Shown here piece after piece: positions 1 through 7,028 of a DNA stretch of 10,000 bases. A program made the translations under genes and the position numbers. The first letter of the stretch is position 1; each line of letters begins with the position of its first letter. The notes beneath the pieces were generated by a model, which ran no database searches, was not told where the DNA came from, and saw only the letters and a list, made by a program, of their open reading frames with translations. Source of the DNA: Chrysomallon squamiferum (lineage: Eukaryota > Mollusca > Gastropoda > Neomphalida > Peltospiridae); assembly GCA_012295275.1 (NCBI GenBank), contig CM022674.1, positions 3,383,242-3,393,241 of the forward strand. Reading direction: 5' to 3'.

Positions 1-178
1 AAGCTGCTTATTGCATATTTCAACTAGTCTAACTCTAAGAAATATAAGAATACTAACTGTAGAAACAAATCATTATTCTGATATCAGGATCTGACTTGTG
101 CAATCACCTCCGTATTTTCCGGTAATTAGCTATTAAAATGTATCAACTGTCACTGTAATGAATTTGATGTGATTTGAC
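1..178. other. AT-rich unique sequence, nothing recognised
   Basis: No long open frame, tandem repeat or RNA-like fold was seen here. The segment is ordinary AT-rich intergenic or intronic sequence leading into a G-run. Confidence 0.6.
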
Positions 179-185
179 GGGGGGG

Positions 186-261
<76 letters not shown>

Positions 262-278
262 GTAAGTGTGTGTGTGTG
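179..278. repeat. G10 run, (AG)35 microsatellite, short (GT)n
   Basis: A run of ten G (179-188) passes directly into an uninterrupted AG dinucleotide array ending at 258. After TATGTAA there is a short GT array (about 267-278). The G-run plus AG array is an all-purine strand of 80 bases with mirror symmetry in the AG part. Sequences of this type are known to be able to form triplex (H-DNA) under supercoiling. The lack of interruptions suggests recent expansion. Confidence 0.95.
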
Positions 279-409
279 AAACTCTATTTACGTATTCATG
301 TCTTTGCTCTGTATTTGATTATCTTGAGGCACTGACAAACAAAACACCATTGTCGTAACATATCATTTAATGTTTGTTCCGATATTTTGCTCTGATAGTC
401 TTGATTTTA

Positions 410-411
<2 letters not shown>
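279..411. other. Unique AT-rich spacer
   Basis: No coding or repeat signal of note. The minus-strand open frame that crosses here into the next repeat is an Asn-rich translation of the (TTA)n array. Confidence 0.55.

Positions 412-463
<52 letters not shown>
412..463. repeat. (TTA)n / (AAT)n microsatellite, about 17 units
   Basis: Uninterrupted TTA repeats end at TATCC. Read on the minus strand the array gives a poly-Asn run, which produces a spurious 71-codon frame. Confidence 0.95.
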
Positions 464-728
464 CCAGTAATAATTTTTTTTGTATGAGTAAACATTTATT
501 AAAGGTTAAGTAGTAATGAAAGTGCTCGTTTATTTTATGTTTTTGTTTTTTTTCAGTTCTTGTATTCTTGTTAGACAACCATTATTAGCAAAACGATCAC
601 TCTGTTTGTACGTGATTTTTTTATTGACAGAAAATAAAAACAAAAAATAAAAAAAGAGATTCATTATTTTCATATTATTCCTGACTTTACCATGTTATTT
701 CCCAAATATTATATGGTGTTGTTCTTGC
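464..728. other. AT-rich unique sequence with A-rich patch
   Basis: Contains short T-runs (about 473-480 and 544-552) and an A-rich patch near 630-657 with AATAAA-like words. No gene, RNA or higher-order repeat could be supported. The AATAAA words are expected by chance in DNA this AT-rich. Confidence 0.5.
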
Positions 729-746
729 TTTTATTATTATTATTAT

Positions 747-804
<58 letters not shown>

Positions 805-806
805 GT

Positions 807-838
<32 letters not shown>

Positions 839-896
839 GAACTCCTACTACTACTGTTATTACTGCTGCTACTACTACTACTACAACTACTACTAT
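729..896. repeat. Compound (TTA)n-(CTA)n trinucleotide array
   Basis: TTA units (about 730-748) change to ACT/CTA units that run to about 896, with scattered substitutions such as CTG, GAA and CTC. Triplet phase is kept through most of the tract, so both strands stay open: poly-Leu on plus and poly-Ser on minus. These are repeat translations, not genes. On the plus strand the motif is ACT, opposite in orientation to the big AGT array downstream. Confidence 0.95.
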
Positions 897-1032
897 ATTT
901 TTTTCCCGCTATCAATAATATTGTGAACAGAAACTGAGAACAGAAATTAGTTTAATTAATGATAAACAGATAATTCTCAATTAAAAGTCATCGACTTCTG
1001 ACTGTATCCATGTAAAATTGTGCGCTCGGAAA
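897..1032. other. Unique spacer
   Basis: AT-rich spacer with no supported feature; ends at TGCGCTCGGAAA, where the tetranucleotide array begins. Confidence 0.55.
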
Positions 1033-1055
1033 GATAGATAGATAGATAGATAGAT

Positions 1056-1094
<39 letters not shown>

Positions 1095-1201
1095 TAGACA
1101 GACAGACAGACAGACAGATAGATAGACAGACAGACAGATAGATAGATAGATAGATAGATAGACAGATAGACAGATAAATAGACAGACAGTCAGACAGATA
1201 A

Positions 1202-1242
<41 letters not shown>

Positions 1243-1286
1243 TAGATAGATAGATAGATACATACATACATACATACATACATAGA
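1033..1286. repeat. Compound GATA / GACA / CATA tetranucleotide array
   Basis: Blocks of GATA, a short GAGA stretch, GACA blocks, alternating GATA and GACA blocks, then a terminal CATA block (about 1261-1284). Neighbouring blocks differ by a single base of the 4-base unit, T/C for GATA versus GACA and G/C for GATA versus CATA, so the array seems to have switched motif by point change followed by local expansion. The minus strand is open in two frames (Cys-Leu-Ser-Val and Tyr-Leu-Ser-Ile runs) purely because of the repeat. Confidence 0.97.
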
Positions 1287-1455
1287 TAAATGCAGCGAAA
1301 TAACTCAAAACTAAACAGTTTTTGAACCGAGTAGAAAGTGAGTTCGAGAGGTTTCACAGTCAGATACTTGACAGCTCACGAGAATTCAGAAATACGTCGG
1401 TTTCAGGATAATTATGACTCAGTGAGAGATCGCTACGGAGAAATTTCACCTCTAA
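1287..1455. other. Unique spacer
   Basis: Moderately AT-rich sequence without a supported feature. Confidence 0.5.
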
Positions 1456-1623
1456 TAAAAAAAAAAAGTTAGTATTAAATAAACAAACAAACAAACAAAC
1501 AAACAAACAAATAAACAAATAAATAAATAAATAAATATATAAATAAATAAATATGCAAACTAACAAATAAACAAATAGATAAATTAATATATAAGCAATA
1601 TATATATATATATATATATATAT
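1456..1623. repeat. A-run, (AAAC)n, (AAAT)n and (TA)n simple repeats
   Basis: An A-run (about 1456-1467) is followed by AAAC units (about 1479-1510), mixed AAAC/AAAT units, AAAT units (about 1511-1552), and after a degenerate stretch a (TA)n block (about 1598-1623). The AAAC to AAAT change is again a one-base motif switch within an array. Confidence 0.95.
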
Positions 1624-1632
1624 GATAGTAAC

Positions 1633-1760
1633 CAGTGTCGGATTAACCTAACAGCGAAAGTAGCGTATTCTAAGAGCTCCGCATTTCCGAGGGGGCCTCA
1701 TTATCGAGGGCGATGCTGTGAATAATTGCAAGCTGTCTGGTGAAACTGACCTCTCACAGT
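1633..1760. mobile_element. Possible decayed DNA-transposon end (hAT-like)
   Basis: The segment opens with CAGTGTCGGATTAACC and about 50 bases later contains GGGGGCCTCATTAT. A CAGTG(T/G)CGGATTAA opening followed by a G/C-run GGGCC block resembles, from memory, terminal regions of some hAT-type elements in animal genomes. I found no transposase frame, no matching inverted terminus (expected ending CGACACTG or similar) and no clear 8-bp target duplication. If real, it is a one-ended remnant. It could equally be unique sequence with a chance resemblance. Confidence 0.25.
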
Positions 1761-1899
1761 CTGCAAGCTTTGTTGTTCACAAGTGAGGAAAGATTCATCT
1801 TTAATTATTCATCAGTCCGGGTAACATTATATAGAGTCCGTTAAATCTCCTCAGTCTTTATTGATAATTTGATACACCTGCTTTGATTTTTCTTCTTTA
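1761..1899. other. Unique AT-rich sequence
   Basis: No feature supported. It may be the interior of the putative element to its left, since TTTAGGGGGC follows the downstream T-run and echoes the earlier GAGGGGGCC block. Confidence 0.4.
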
Positions 1900-1923
1900 T
1901 TTTTTTTTTTTTTTTTTTTTTTT
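1900..1923. repeat. T24 homopolymer
   Basis: Uninterrupted run of 24 T followed by AGGGGGC. It could be the reverse complement of an A-tail of an old minus-strand retroposon, but no element body is recognisable, so it is recorded only as a homopolymer. Confidence 0.9.
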
Positions 1924-2345
1924 AGGGGGCTTTGAATAATTGGTTTTGTTGTTTTCGCCCGATAATGTCAAACAAAATAAAATAAAGAAAGACGAAGGGA
2001 AAACGCTTACTATTAAATTTAAGTGCATGTTTATCGACCAGTTTGATGTTTTCATCGGTTTTGGCATTTTGCCCGCTTATGAAAAATTTATTTCTAGATG
2101 TGAATTCTTATTTTTTTAAAGAAAGCCATCCGTCAAAAAATAATAACTTTTGAAAACATCGTGTGATACATATTCTGAAAACTGAACAGCTGCTAAGTTG
2201 ACATTTCCAGTTAAGAAAAAAAAAACCAGATTCCATCAGAGTATCTACAATTCTTCTGTCAGTGCTGTGACATAGATCTGAATCTGAGTATGAGTGTGTT
2301 TTGTATGCTTTTGAGCTTGATAACGTCCTTTCATGTTGTCTTTTA
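1924..2345. other. Unique AT-rich sequence, no gene seen
   Basis: About 420 bases without a long open frame or tandem structure. Short A-runs occur near 2136-2141 and 2215-2224. Nothing else could be supported. Confidence 0.5.
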
Positions 2346-2580
2346 GTTGTTGTTGTTGTTGTTGTTGTTGTTATTATTATTACTATTTTATCATTATTAT
2401 GATTATTATTATTAGTACTAGTAGTAGTAGTAGTAGTATCATCATCATCATTATTATTATTAATGCATACCTTATTATTATTGTTATCATCAGCATCATC
2501 ATTATTATTAATGCATAGATTATTATTGTTATTGTTGTTGTTGTTGTTGTTGTTGTGATTCTTGTTGTTATTGCTACTAT
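2346..2580. repeat. Mixed GTT / ATT / AGT / ATC trinucleotide block
   Basis: GTT units (about 2346-2371), ATT units, a short AGT run (about 2416-2439), ATC/ATT units, then a second GTT block (about 2527-2557). A word ending in ATTATTAATGCATA occurs twice (about 2453-2467 and 2503-2517), about 50 bases apart, which suggests local duplication of a mixed-triplet segment. The plus-strand open frame with poly-Cys, poly-Tyr and poly-Ile is a repeat artefact. Confidence 0.9.
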
Positions 2581-3381
2581 TAGTAGTTATAGCAATTGCA
2601 ACAATATTATATTTGTATTAGCTATAGTATTGACAGTAATAGTAAAAGTAGAAGTAATTGTTGGTGTAGTTGTTGTTATTTTAGTAGCAATAGCTGCAAC
2701 GATAGTCATATAGGTGGCATTAGTAGTAGCAGTTATAGTAGTAGTGGTGGTCACCGTGGTGGTAGTAATATTAGCAGCAACAGCTGCATCAGTTTTAATA
2801 GCAATAGACGTAGTAATCACAGTTGTTGTTTTAGTAGCGGTATTAGAGTTGTGGTGTTGGTAGTAGCAGTAGTAGTATAACAATAGCAGATACAGTAATA
2901 ATTGTAGTAGCATTAGTAGTAATAGTAATAGTAGTAGTAGTAACAGTAGTGGTAATAGGTATAATAGTAGTAATAGTAGTAGTAATAGTAATAGTAGTAG
3001 TAGTAACAATAGTGGTAATAGTAATAATAATAGTAGTAGTAGTAGTGGAAGTAGTAATAGAAGTAGTAGTAGTAGTAGTAGTAATAGTAGTAGTAATAGT
3101 AATAGTAGTAGTAGTAGTAACAGTAGTAGTAATAGTAGTAGTAGTAATAGTAATAATAGTAGTAGTAATAGTAGTAGTAGTAGTAGTGATAGTAGTAGTA
3201 CTAGAAGTAATAGTAATAGTAGTAGTAGTAATAGTAGTAGTAATAGTAGTAGTAGTAACAGTAGTGGTAATAGTAATAATAGTAGTAGTAGTAATAACAA
3301 TAGTAGTAGTAGTAGCAGTAATAGTAATAGTAGTAGTAGTAGTAGTAGTAGTGGTAATAGTAATGATAGTAGTAGTAGTAA

Positions 3382-3419
<38 letters not shown>

Positions 3420-3453
3420 ATAGTAATAGTAGTAGTAGTAACAGTAGTGGTAA

Positions 3454-3503
<50 letters not shown>

Positions 3504-3570
3504 ATAGTGACAGCAGTAGCAGCTTCAGTGTATCACCATCATCATTAGCAGTAATAGTAAAAATAGTAAA
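2581..3570. repeat. ~1-kb AGT trinucleotide array with nested ~38-bp modules
   Basis: A tract dominated by AGT/TAG triplets with AAT, AAC, GGT and AGC variants. It is strongly diverged at the left (2581-2880) and grades to nearly pure AGT at the right (about 3454-3502). Triplet phase is kept for hundreds of bases. Superimposed on it is a 38-bp module recognisable by its TAACAGTAGTGGTAATAG end, at 2921-2958, 2984-3021, 3095-3135, 3236-3273 and 3419-3456. The first and last are identical over 38 bases, two others differ at one base, and one has an extra triplet. Poly-Val (plus) and poly-Leu (minus) frames spanning this tract arise because two of the three frames of an AGT array lack stop codons. 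They are not genes. Confidence 0.95.
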
Positions 3571-4040
3571 AGCAAAAATCAGTATAAAACCGGACTAGCA
3601 ACTACAGTGGTCAATCCGTGACGATCACTCGTCTTGTTGATAGAAACAGTTTCGTAATATTAACCCAACTCCACGCTGTCGCTTGTTCCTTGACAAACTG
3701 GCAACTTCTAACCTTCTCAGTTTCAGCTGTCAAAATTCTACACGGTCGGAAACAGTTAGCAATACGTCACGGGAAATGCAGTTACCCTAGACGAGAAATA
3801 GCGATGAAAAACGAAGCAATTCAAACATAACTGCACAGTGTAACATTATCGACGGTTAGAAAAAAAGAACAGAAAAAACAACAAGAACAAAAAAAAGAAA
3901 AACGGTCTCCAGGCATTTTATTAGGGTATGTGAAAAGAGTTTATTTGTCGTTTTAATAATGTCACACAAATAACGGGAATTTGATTTAAGCACGAAAAAA
4001 CAAAAACAAAAAAAAACGTAAAAGATCAGTCATTCAGCGA
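3571..4040. other. Unique AT-rich sequence, no supported gene
   Basis: A plus-strand frame of about 70 codons (3618-3830) exists but begins at GTG, has no recognisable domain, and is within chance length. A-rich patches at about 3860-3902 and 3997-4018 are low complexity. A TATA-like and Inr-like pair lies at its left edge (separate entry). Confidence 0.5.
3583..3617 (+). promoter_or_regulatory. Candidate core promoter: TATA-like box plus Inr-like site
   Basis: TATAAAA at 3583-3589 and TCAATCC at 3611-3617. The latter fits the animal initiator pattern YYANWYY, with the putative start A at 3613, 30 bases downstream of the first T of the TATA word. This spacing is that expected for a pol II core promoter. 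No downstream promoter element (RGWYV) is visible at +28 to +32, and no recognisable transcript follows. Both words are short and similar TATA words recur elsewhere (for example about 9044 and 9922), so chance is a real alternative. Confidence 0.25.
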
Positions 4041-4077
4041 TTCGATGACTTGACTGTCTGACTATTACAGTAATTGA

Positions 4078-4238
4078 TTTAGTGACTGACTTAGAATACG
4101 TTACTGACTTACTATTAGAATACGTTACTGACTGACTATTAGAATACGTTACTGACTGACAATTAGAATACGTTACTGACTGACAATTAGAATACGTTAC
4201 TGACTGACTATTAGAATACGTTACTGACTGACAGCTTA
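4078..4238. repeat. 24-bp minisatellite, five full units plus partial units
   Basis: Units begin TTACTGACTGAC and end TTAGAATACG, at 4101-4124, 4125-4148, 4149-4172, 4173-4196 and 4197-4220. A shortened unit precedes them (about 4078-4100) and a truncated copy follows from 4221. Units differ at only one or two positions (ACT/ACA in the middle, one GACTT). Because 24 is divisible by three, the minus strand stays open and encodes an 8-residue repeat (Gln-Ser-Val-Thr-Tyr-Ser-Asn-Ser/Cys). I see no evidence that it is translated. Confidence 0.95.
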
Positions 4239-4640
4239 TTAACATAACTAAATGACTAATTCATCGTTTGACTAATGGCTGAGTGGCTCTTGCAATAACT
4301 GACTGTCTGTCTGTCTGTCTGATTATTATAATACTTTACTGAATCTCTTAATGACTCACTATTACTGTAACAGACTAAATTACTGATTAACTCTCTCTCT
4401 CTCGCTGATATATTCGCACCCACACAAATATAACCACACAGTCAAACAAACACACCCTGACTGACTGCGCATATACATTCACTGACAAACGCACAGACAA
4501 AAACATACGTTTACCCACACACGCGCGAAAACACACAACGCACTCATTCACCCAGACGAACACACACACACACACATACGTTCACACCATCGACACCAAC
4601 AACTGACGACATTGTCTTTACAGCTAGCGTGAAACTCATT
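4239..4640. repeat. Low-complexity TGACT-rich, (CTGT)n, CT and CA-rich stretch
   Basis: Scattered TGACTAAT and GACTGACT words continue the composition of the adjacent minisatellite. A (CTGT)n block lies at about 4303-4321, a short CT block at about 4391-4402, and a diffuse CA-rich region of many CACACA and ACACGC words spans about 4418-4590, with an AC array at 4560-4577. The minus-strand open frame here is Val/Cys-rich because of the GT-rich complement. No gene is supported. Confidence 0.75.
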
Positions 4641-5242
4641 AATGAAAAAAATAAAAAAAATAATAATAATAATGACTACAATTCGCCAGCACACACAAGA
4701 ACCAGCGTGTAAAATACTCATGGAATTGTTAATATCTCGGCGAATTACTCCGCAATCTGAACGACCATGCCGAACCAGCGACAGACGACAACCCGCTTAA
4801 TTCCGAATTAAGTGCACTTCCACCGCTGCCCTTTTTTAACTACTGTCAGTACCGTGCTGTACGTACACGAAGGTGACATAGGTTTACTTAGACGTTTATG
4901 TTTTCCCCGTCTTCTAGCGGAGCTAATAAAGACGAGGACGGTTTTTGTTTAGTGTCGGTCGGTGTTCAATGAACGAATAAATCCCAATTACCAGACACTT
5001 GGCTGACATGCTGGTACGACAAACTGAGCTGTAATTTCCGACGTTGCTGACGGTTGCCGTAAGTAAGTGAAATATGCATCGTGTTTCGCTCGGACCATTC
5101 ACTTCAACGAACGCAGCGACGGCATCCTGATTATTGGCATTTAATTTTTCCAATAGCTATCCGTTAAGCAGTTTTCGTTACTTGTTCAGCTCACTGCGCG
5201 TTCAGTTTGTTTATAGAACGACGTCAGATTAGTGTCTGTTTC
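4641..5242. other. Most complex unique stretch; no gene demonstrated
   Basis: After an A-rich and (AAT)n patch (about 4645-4672) this is the least repetitive part of the window, with higher GC and many CpG dinucleotides. A minus-strand frame of about 76 codons (4923-5153) starts at TTG and has no domain I recognise. On the plus strand a pyrimidine-rich stretch ending in TTCTAG at 4917 and a GTAAGT donor-like word at 5059-5064 could bound a 141-base exon, but all three plus frames inside it contain stops. It could be a non-coding exon, promoter-proximal DNA or plain intergenic sequence. Confidence 0.4.
4796..4812. repeat. Short palindrome CTTAATTC-C-GAATTAAG
   Basis: Eight-base arms around a single central C. 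AT-rich palindromes of this type resemble homeodomain-type (TAAT) dimer sites, but one of this size can arise by chance. Confidence 0.6.
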
Positions 5243-5264
5243 TGTGTGTGTGTGTGTGTGTGTG
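5243..5264. repeat. (TG)11 microsatellite
   Basis: Uninterrupted TG array between TTTC and GTAAGG. Confidence 0.95.
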
Positions 5265-5320
5265 GTAAGGAAAGATAACTCCGTGCTTATTTGTGATAGT
5301 AGCCCATGGAGGTGGTGTCT

Positions 5321-5326
5321 TAATAA

Positions 5327-5382
<56 letters not shown>

Positions 5383-5433
5383 ATCTTAATAGCATACTAC
5401 TACGACAACTAATAATAATAGGAATAGTAGTAA

Positions 5434-5470
<37 letters not shown>

Positions 5471-5522
5471 GGTAGTAGTTATAATGTTAATAGCATACTG
5501 ATACTAGTACCTCTACTACTAC

Positions 5523-5563
<41 letters not shown>

Positions 5564-5640
5564 GGTGTCGTATGAGGAGTAGTAATAGCAGTAGTAGTAG
5601 TAGTGTGAGCAAGGTAATAATCATGTTAATAGGATAATGA
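5321..5640. repeat. Three tandem AGT/AAT modules sharing a TTAATAG core
   Basis: A pure (AGT)18 block (5328-5381) is followed by the core TTAATAGCATACT (5386-5398) and AAT units. A second AGT block with four GGT units (about 5425-5479) is followed by the same 13-base core (5487-5499) and an AAT block (5527-5561). A third short AGT block (about 5579-5604) is followed by GTTAATAGGATA (from 5625). The pattern AGT block, core, AAT block indicates duplication of a mixed segment whose repeat parts then changed length independently. Open frames with poly-Ser and poly-Val here are repeat artefacts. Confidence 0.9.
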
Positions 5641-5704
5641 CGATGATGATGATGATGATGATGACAATAATAATAATAATTTTTTTTTATAATAATAATA
5701 ATAA

Positions 5705-5735
<31 letters not shown>

Positions 5736-5781
5736 AAGAAGAAGAAGAAGAAGAAGAAGAAGAAGAAGCAGAAGAAGAAGA
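5641..5781. repeat. (ATG)n, (AAT)n and (AAG)25 trinucleotide blocks
   Basis: ATG units (about 5643-5664), AAT units on either side of a T8 run, then 25 AAG units (5706-5780) with a single AAG-to-CAG interruption at 5769-5771. The AAG/CTT block is an all-purine strand apart from that C. GAA·TTC repeats of this kind are known to adopt triplex or sticky DNA. The poly-Lys frame is not a gene. Confidence 0.95.
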
Positions 5782-5849
5782 CTGATAAACTGGTCTGTGT
5801 AACTGTCTATCAGTCTACCTGTATATCTGACAATCTCTCTATAAATACT

Positions 5850-6165
5850 TCTATTGCTACTATTCTTGCTACTGCTATCAGTACCATTGTTACCACTGTT
5901 ATTACTTTTACTGTCAGTTCTATTAATTACCGCTGTTCTTATTATATTATTTTTATTATTATTACATTACTACTACTATTACTACTATTATTACAACTAT
6001 TACCACTATTACTTTTACTACTACTTCAATTATCACTATTGCTACTACTACAACTACTATCATTACTGCTACTATTAAAAGTACAATTACTATTACTAAA
6101 GCTATTATTATTACGACTACTGCTATTATTACTATCATTATTAATATTAGTATTACTACGCCTGT
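5850..6165. repeat. Degenerate (ACT)n / (ATT)n tract
   Basis: ACT, ATT and GCT triplets with many substitutions, in the opposite orientation to the AGT blocks just upstream. The heavy divergence suggests an old array. Plus-strand poly-Leu and poly-Tyr frames are explained by the repeat. Confidence 0.85.
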
Positions 6166-6684
6166 GTTTCTTGTTTTTTTGTCACAATATCAAAAACGTC
6201 ATTTTACTATTTATGACGTCACGAAACGCGTATAACTCTTTTATTTTGGGAAAACAAAGAAACAAAGCAGTAAAATAATTTTTTCGAACCGAAAAACCAG
6301 ATAAGTTAGATTAAATTCACGCTGTATTTTATCTACTAACCACACGAATGCTAAAACGACTGACAACTGAAGAAAACGTTTTGCGTGATAATTTCGTGGA
6401 TTACGTTACGATAATATAACAGGGATGTTTATGTATTATTATTATTTTTTTTTTTTTCATTGCGTCCATGCTTGCTATAGAAAATATGATATCTCGAACG
6501 TGTAGCATATACAGACAAATAAACAGAGACTGGGTTTCAAATCTGTGTGATGTTTGCATAGAAATCGTAGCGGCGACTGAAAACAGATCGTTAGGTTCAT
6601 CGGAAACCAGCGATGATGAAACAAATACGGAACATTTTCGTTTCGTCGCATGGGAAGTAATCTATTCAGTCACCGTACTTTAAG
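6166..6684. other. Unique sequence, one short chance-length frame
   Basis: Contains a T-run (about 6446-6457) and a plus-strand ATG-initiated frame of 71 codons (6468-6683) with an acidic Ser/Asp/Glu patch. The start context (GTCC before ATG) is weak, I recognise no domain, and the length is within chance expectation, so it is not called a gene. Two CRE-like words lie at the left (separate entry). Confidence 0.45.
6196..6221. promoter_or_regulatory. CRE-like palindrome TGACGTCA with a nearby half site
   Basis: TGACGTCA at 6214-6221 is the full palindromic CREB/ATF consensus, and a half site ACGTCA lies 18 bases upstream (6196-6201). ACGCGT follows at about 6226. The match is exact but only eight bases long, and no promoter or transcript is evident, so function is inference. 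Confidence 0.3.
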
Positions 6685-6832
6685 GTTTTACGGTAAGAGA
6701 ATTACGTTATTGAAAAACTCTACGTATTCTCACGTTTTACTGTATGAGAACTAAGCTGTAGAAATAACGTATTCTCACGTTTTACTGTATGAGAACTAAA
6801 GTGTAGAAATAATGTATTCTCACGTTTTTCTG
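6685..6832. repeat. 45-bp tandem repeat carrying a hairpin
   Basis: The word (C/T)GTATTCTCACG recurs at 6723, 6768 and 6813, giving a 45-bp period. Two near-identical full units are followed by a truncated third. A more diverged 49-base unit lies upstream, from GTTTTAC at 6685. Each full unit contains an inverted repeat TTCTCA...TGAGAA with a 12-base loop (6727-6750 and 6772-6795). The third copy loses the right arm. Confidence 0.9.
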
Positions 6833-6960
6833 TTCTTATTAGTACTAAATATACAATTTCGAAAATATTTTCATTGGTACACAAAAAACACACAGGGATA
6901 AATACTGACTCTTACGTTCTGTCATTCTTACTGTCATGTTTTCTTTTCTACTTTTATTTA

Positions 6961-6964
<4 letters not shown>

Positions 6965-7021
<57 letters not shown>
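6965..7021. repeat. (CT)n microsatellite, about 28 units
   Basis: Uninterrupted CT array bounded by TTTT and a T-run; the reverse complement of the GA arrays found elsewhere in the window. The Leu-Ser open frame across it is an artefact. Confidence 0.95.

Positions 7022-7028
<7 letters not shown>

Noticed and set aside
692-937. Poly-Leu (plus) and poly-Ser (minus) frames
   Set aside because: Translations of the TTA/CTA array, with no coding features outside the repeat.
1033-1286. CRISPR-like array
   Set aside because: Periodicity is four bases with no spacers; a simple tandem repeat in eukaryotic DNA.
981-1308. Two overlapping Cys-Leu-Ser-Val/Tyr-Leu-Ser frames on the minus strand
   Set aside because: Two frames of the same GATA/GACA array are open at once, which is the mark of repeat artefact rather than coding.
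2587-3548. Long poly-Leu (minus) and poly-Val (plus) open frames of about 200-240 codons
   Set aside because: They lie wholly in the AGT array. A phase-conserved AGT repeat is automatically open in two of three frames, and no non-repeat protein sequence or domain is attached.
3618-3830. Plus-strand 70-codon frame
   Set aside because: Starts at GTG, which is not a normal eukaryotic start; no recognisable domain, chance length.
4101-4220. CRISPR-like array from the 24-bp repeats
   Set aside because: Units are directly contiguous with no unique spacers, so this is a minisatellite.
4923-5153. Minus-strand 76-codon frame
   Set aside because: Starts at TTG with the first internal Met far downstream; no domain recognised. 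Conservation data would be needed to revive it.
5637-6278. Plus-strand 213-codon frame with poly-Met, poly-Lys and poly-Leu blocks
   Set aside because: Composed of the ATG, AAT, AAG and ACT arrays in series. Its only non-repeat parts are a short linker and tail with no domain.
6468-6683. Plus-strand 71-codon ATG frame with an acidic patch
   Set aside because: Weak start context, no recognised family, length compatible with chance. I considered a transposase fragment but saw no diagnostic motif.
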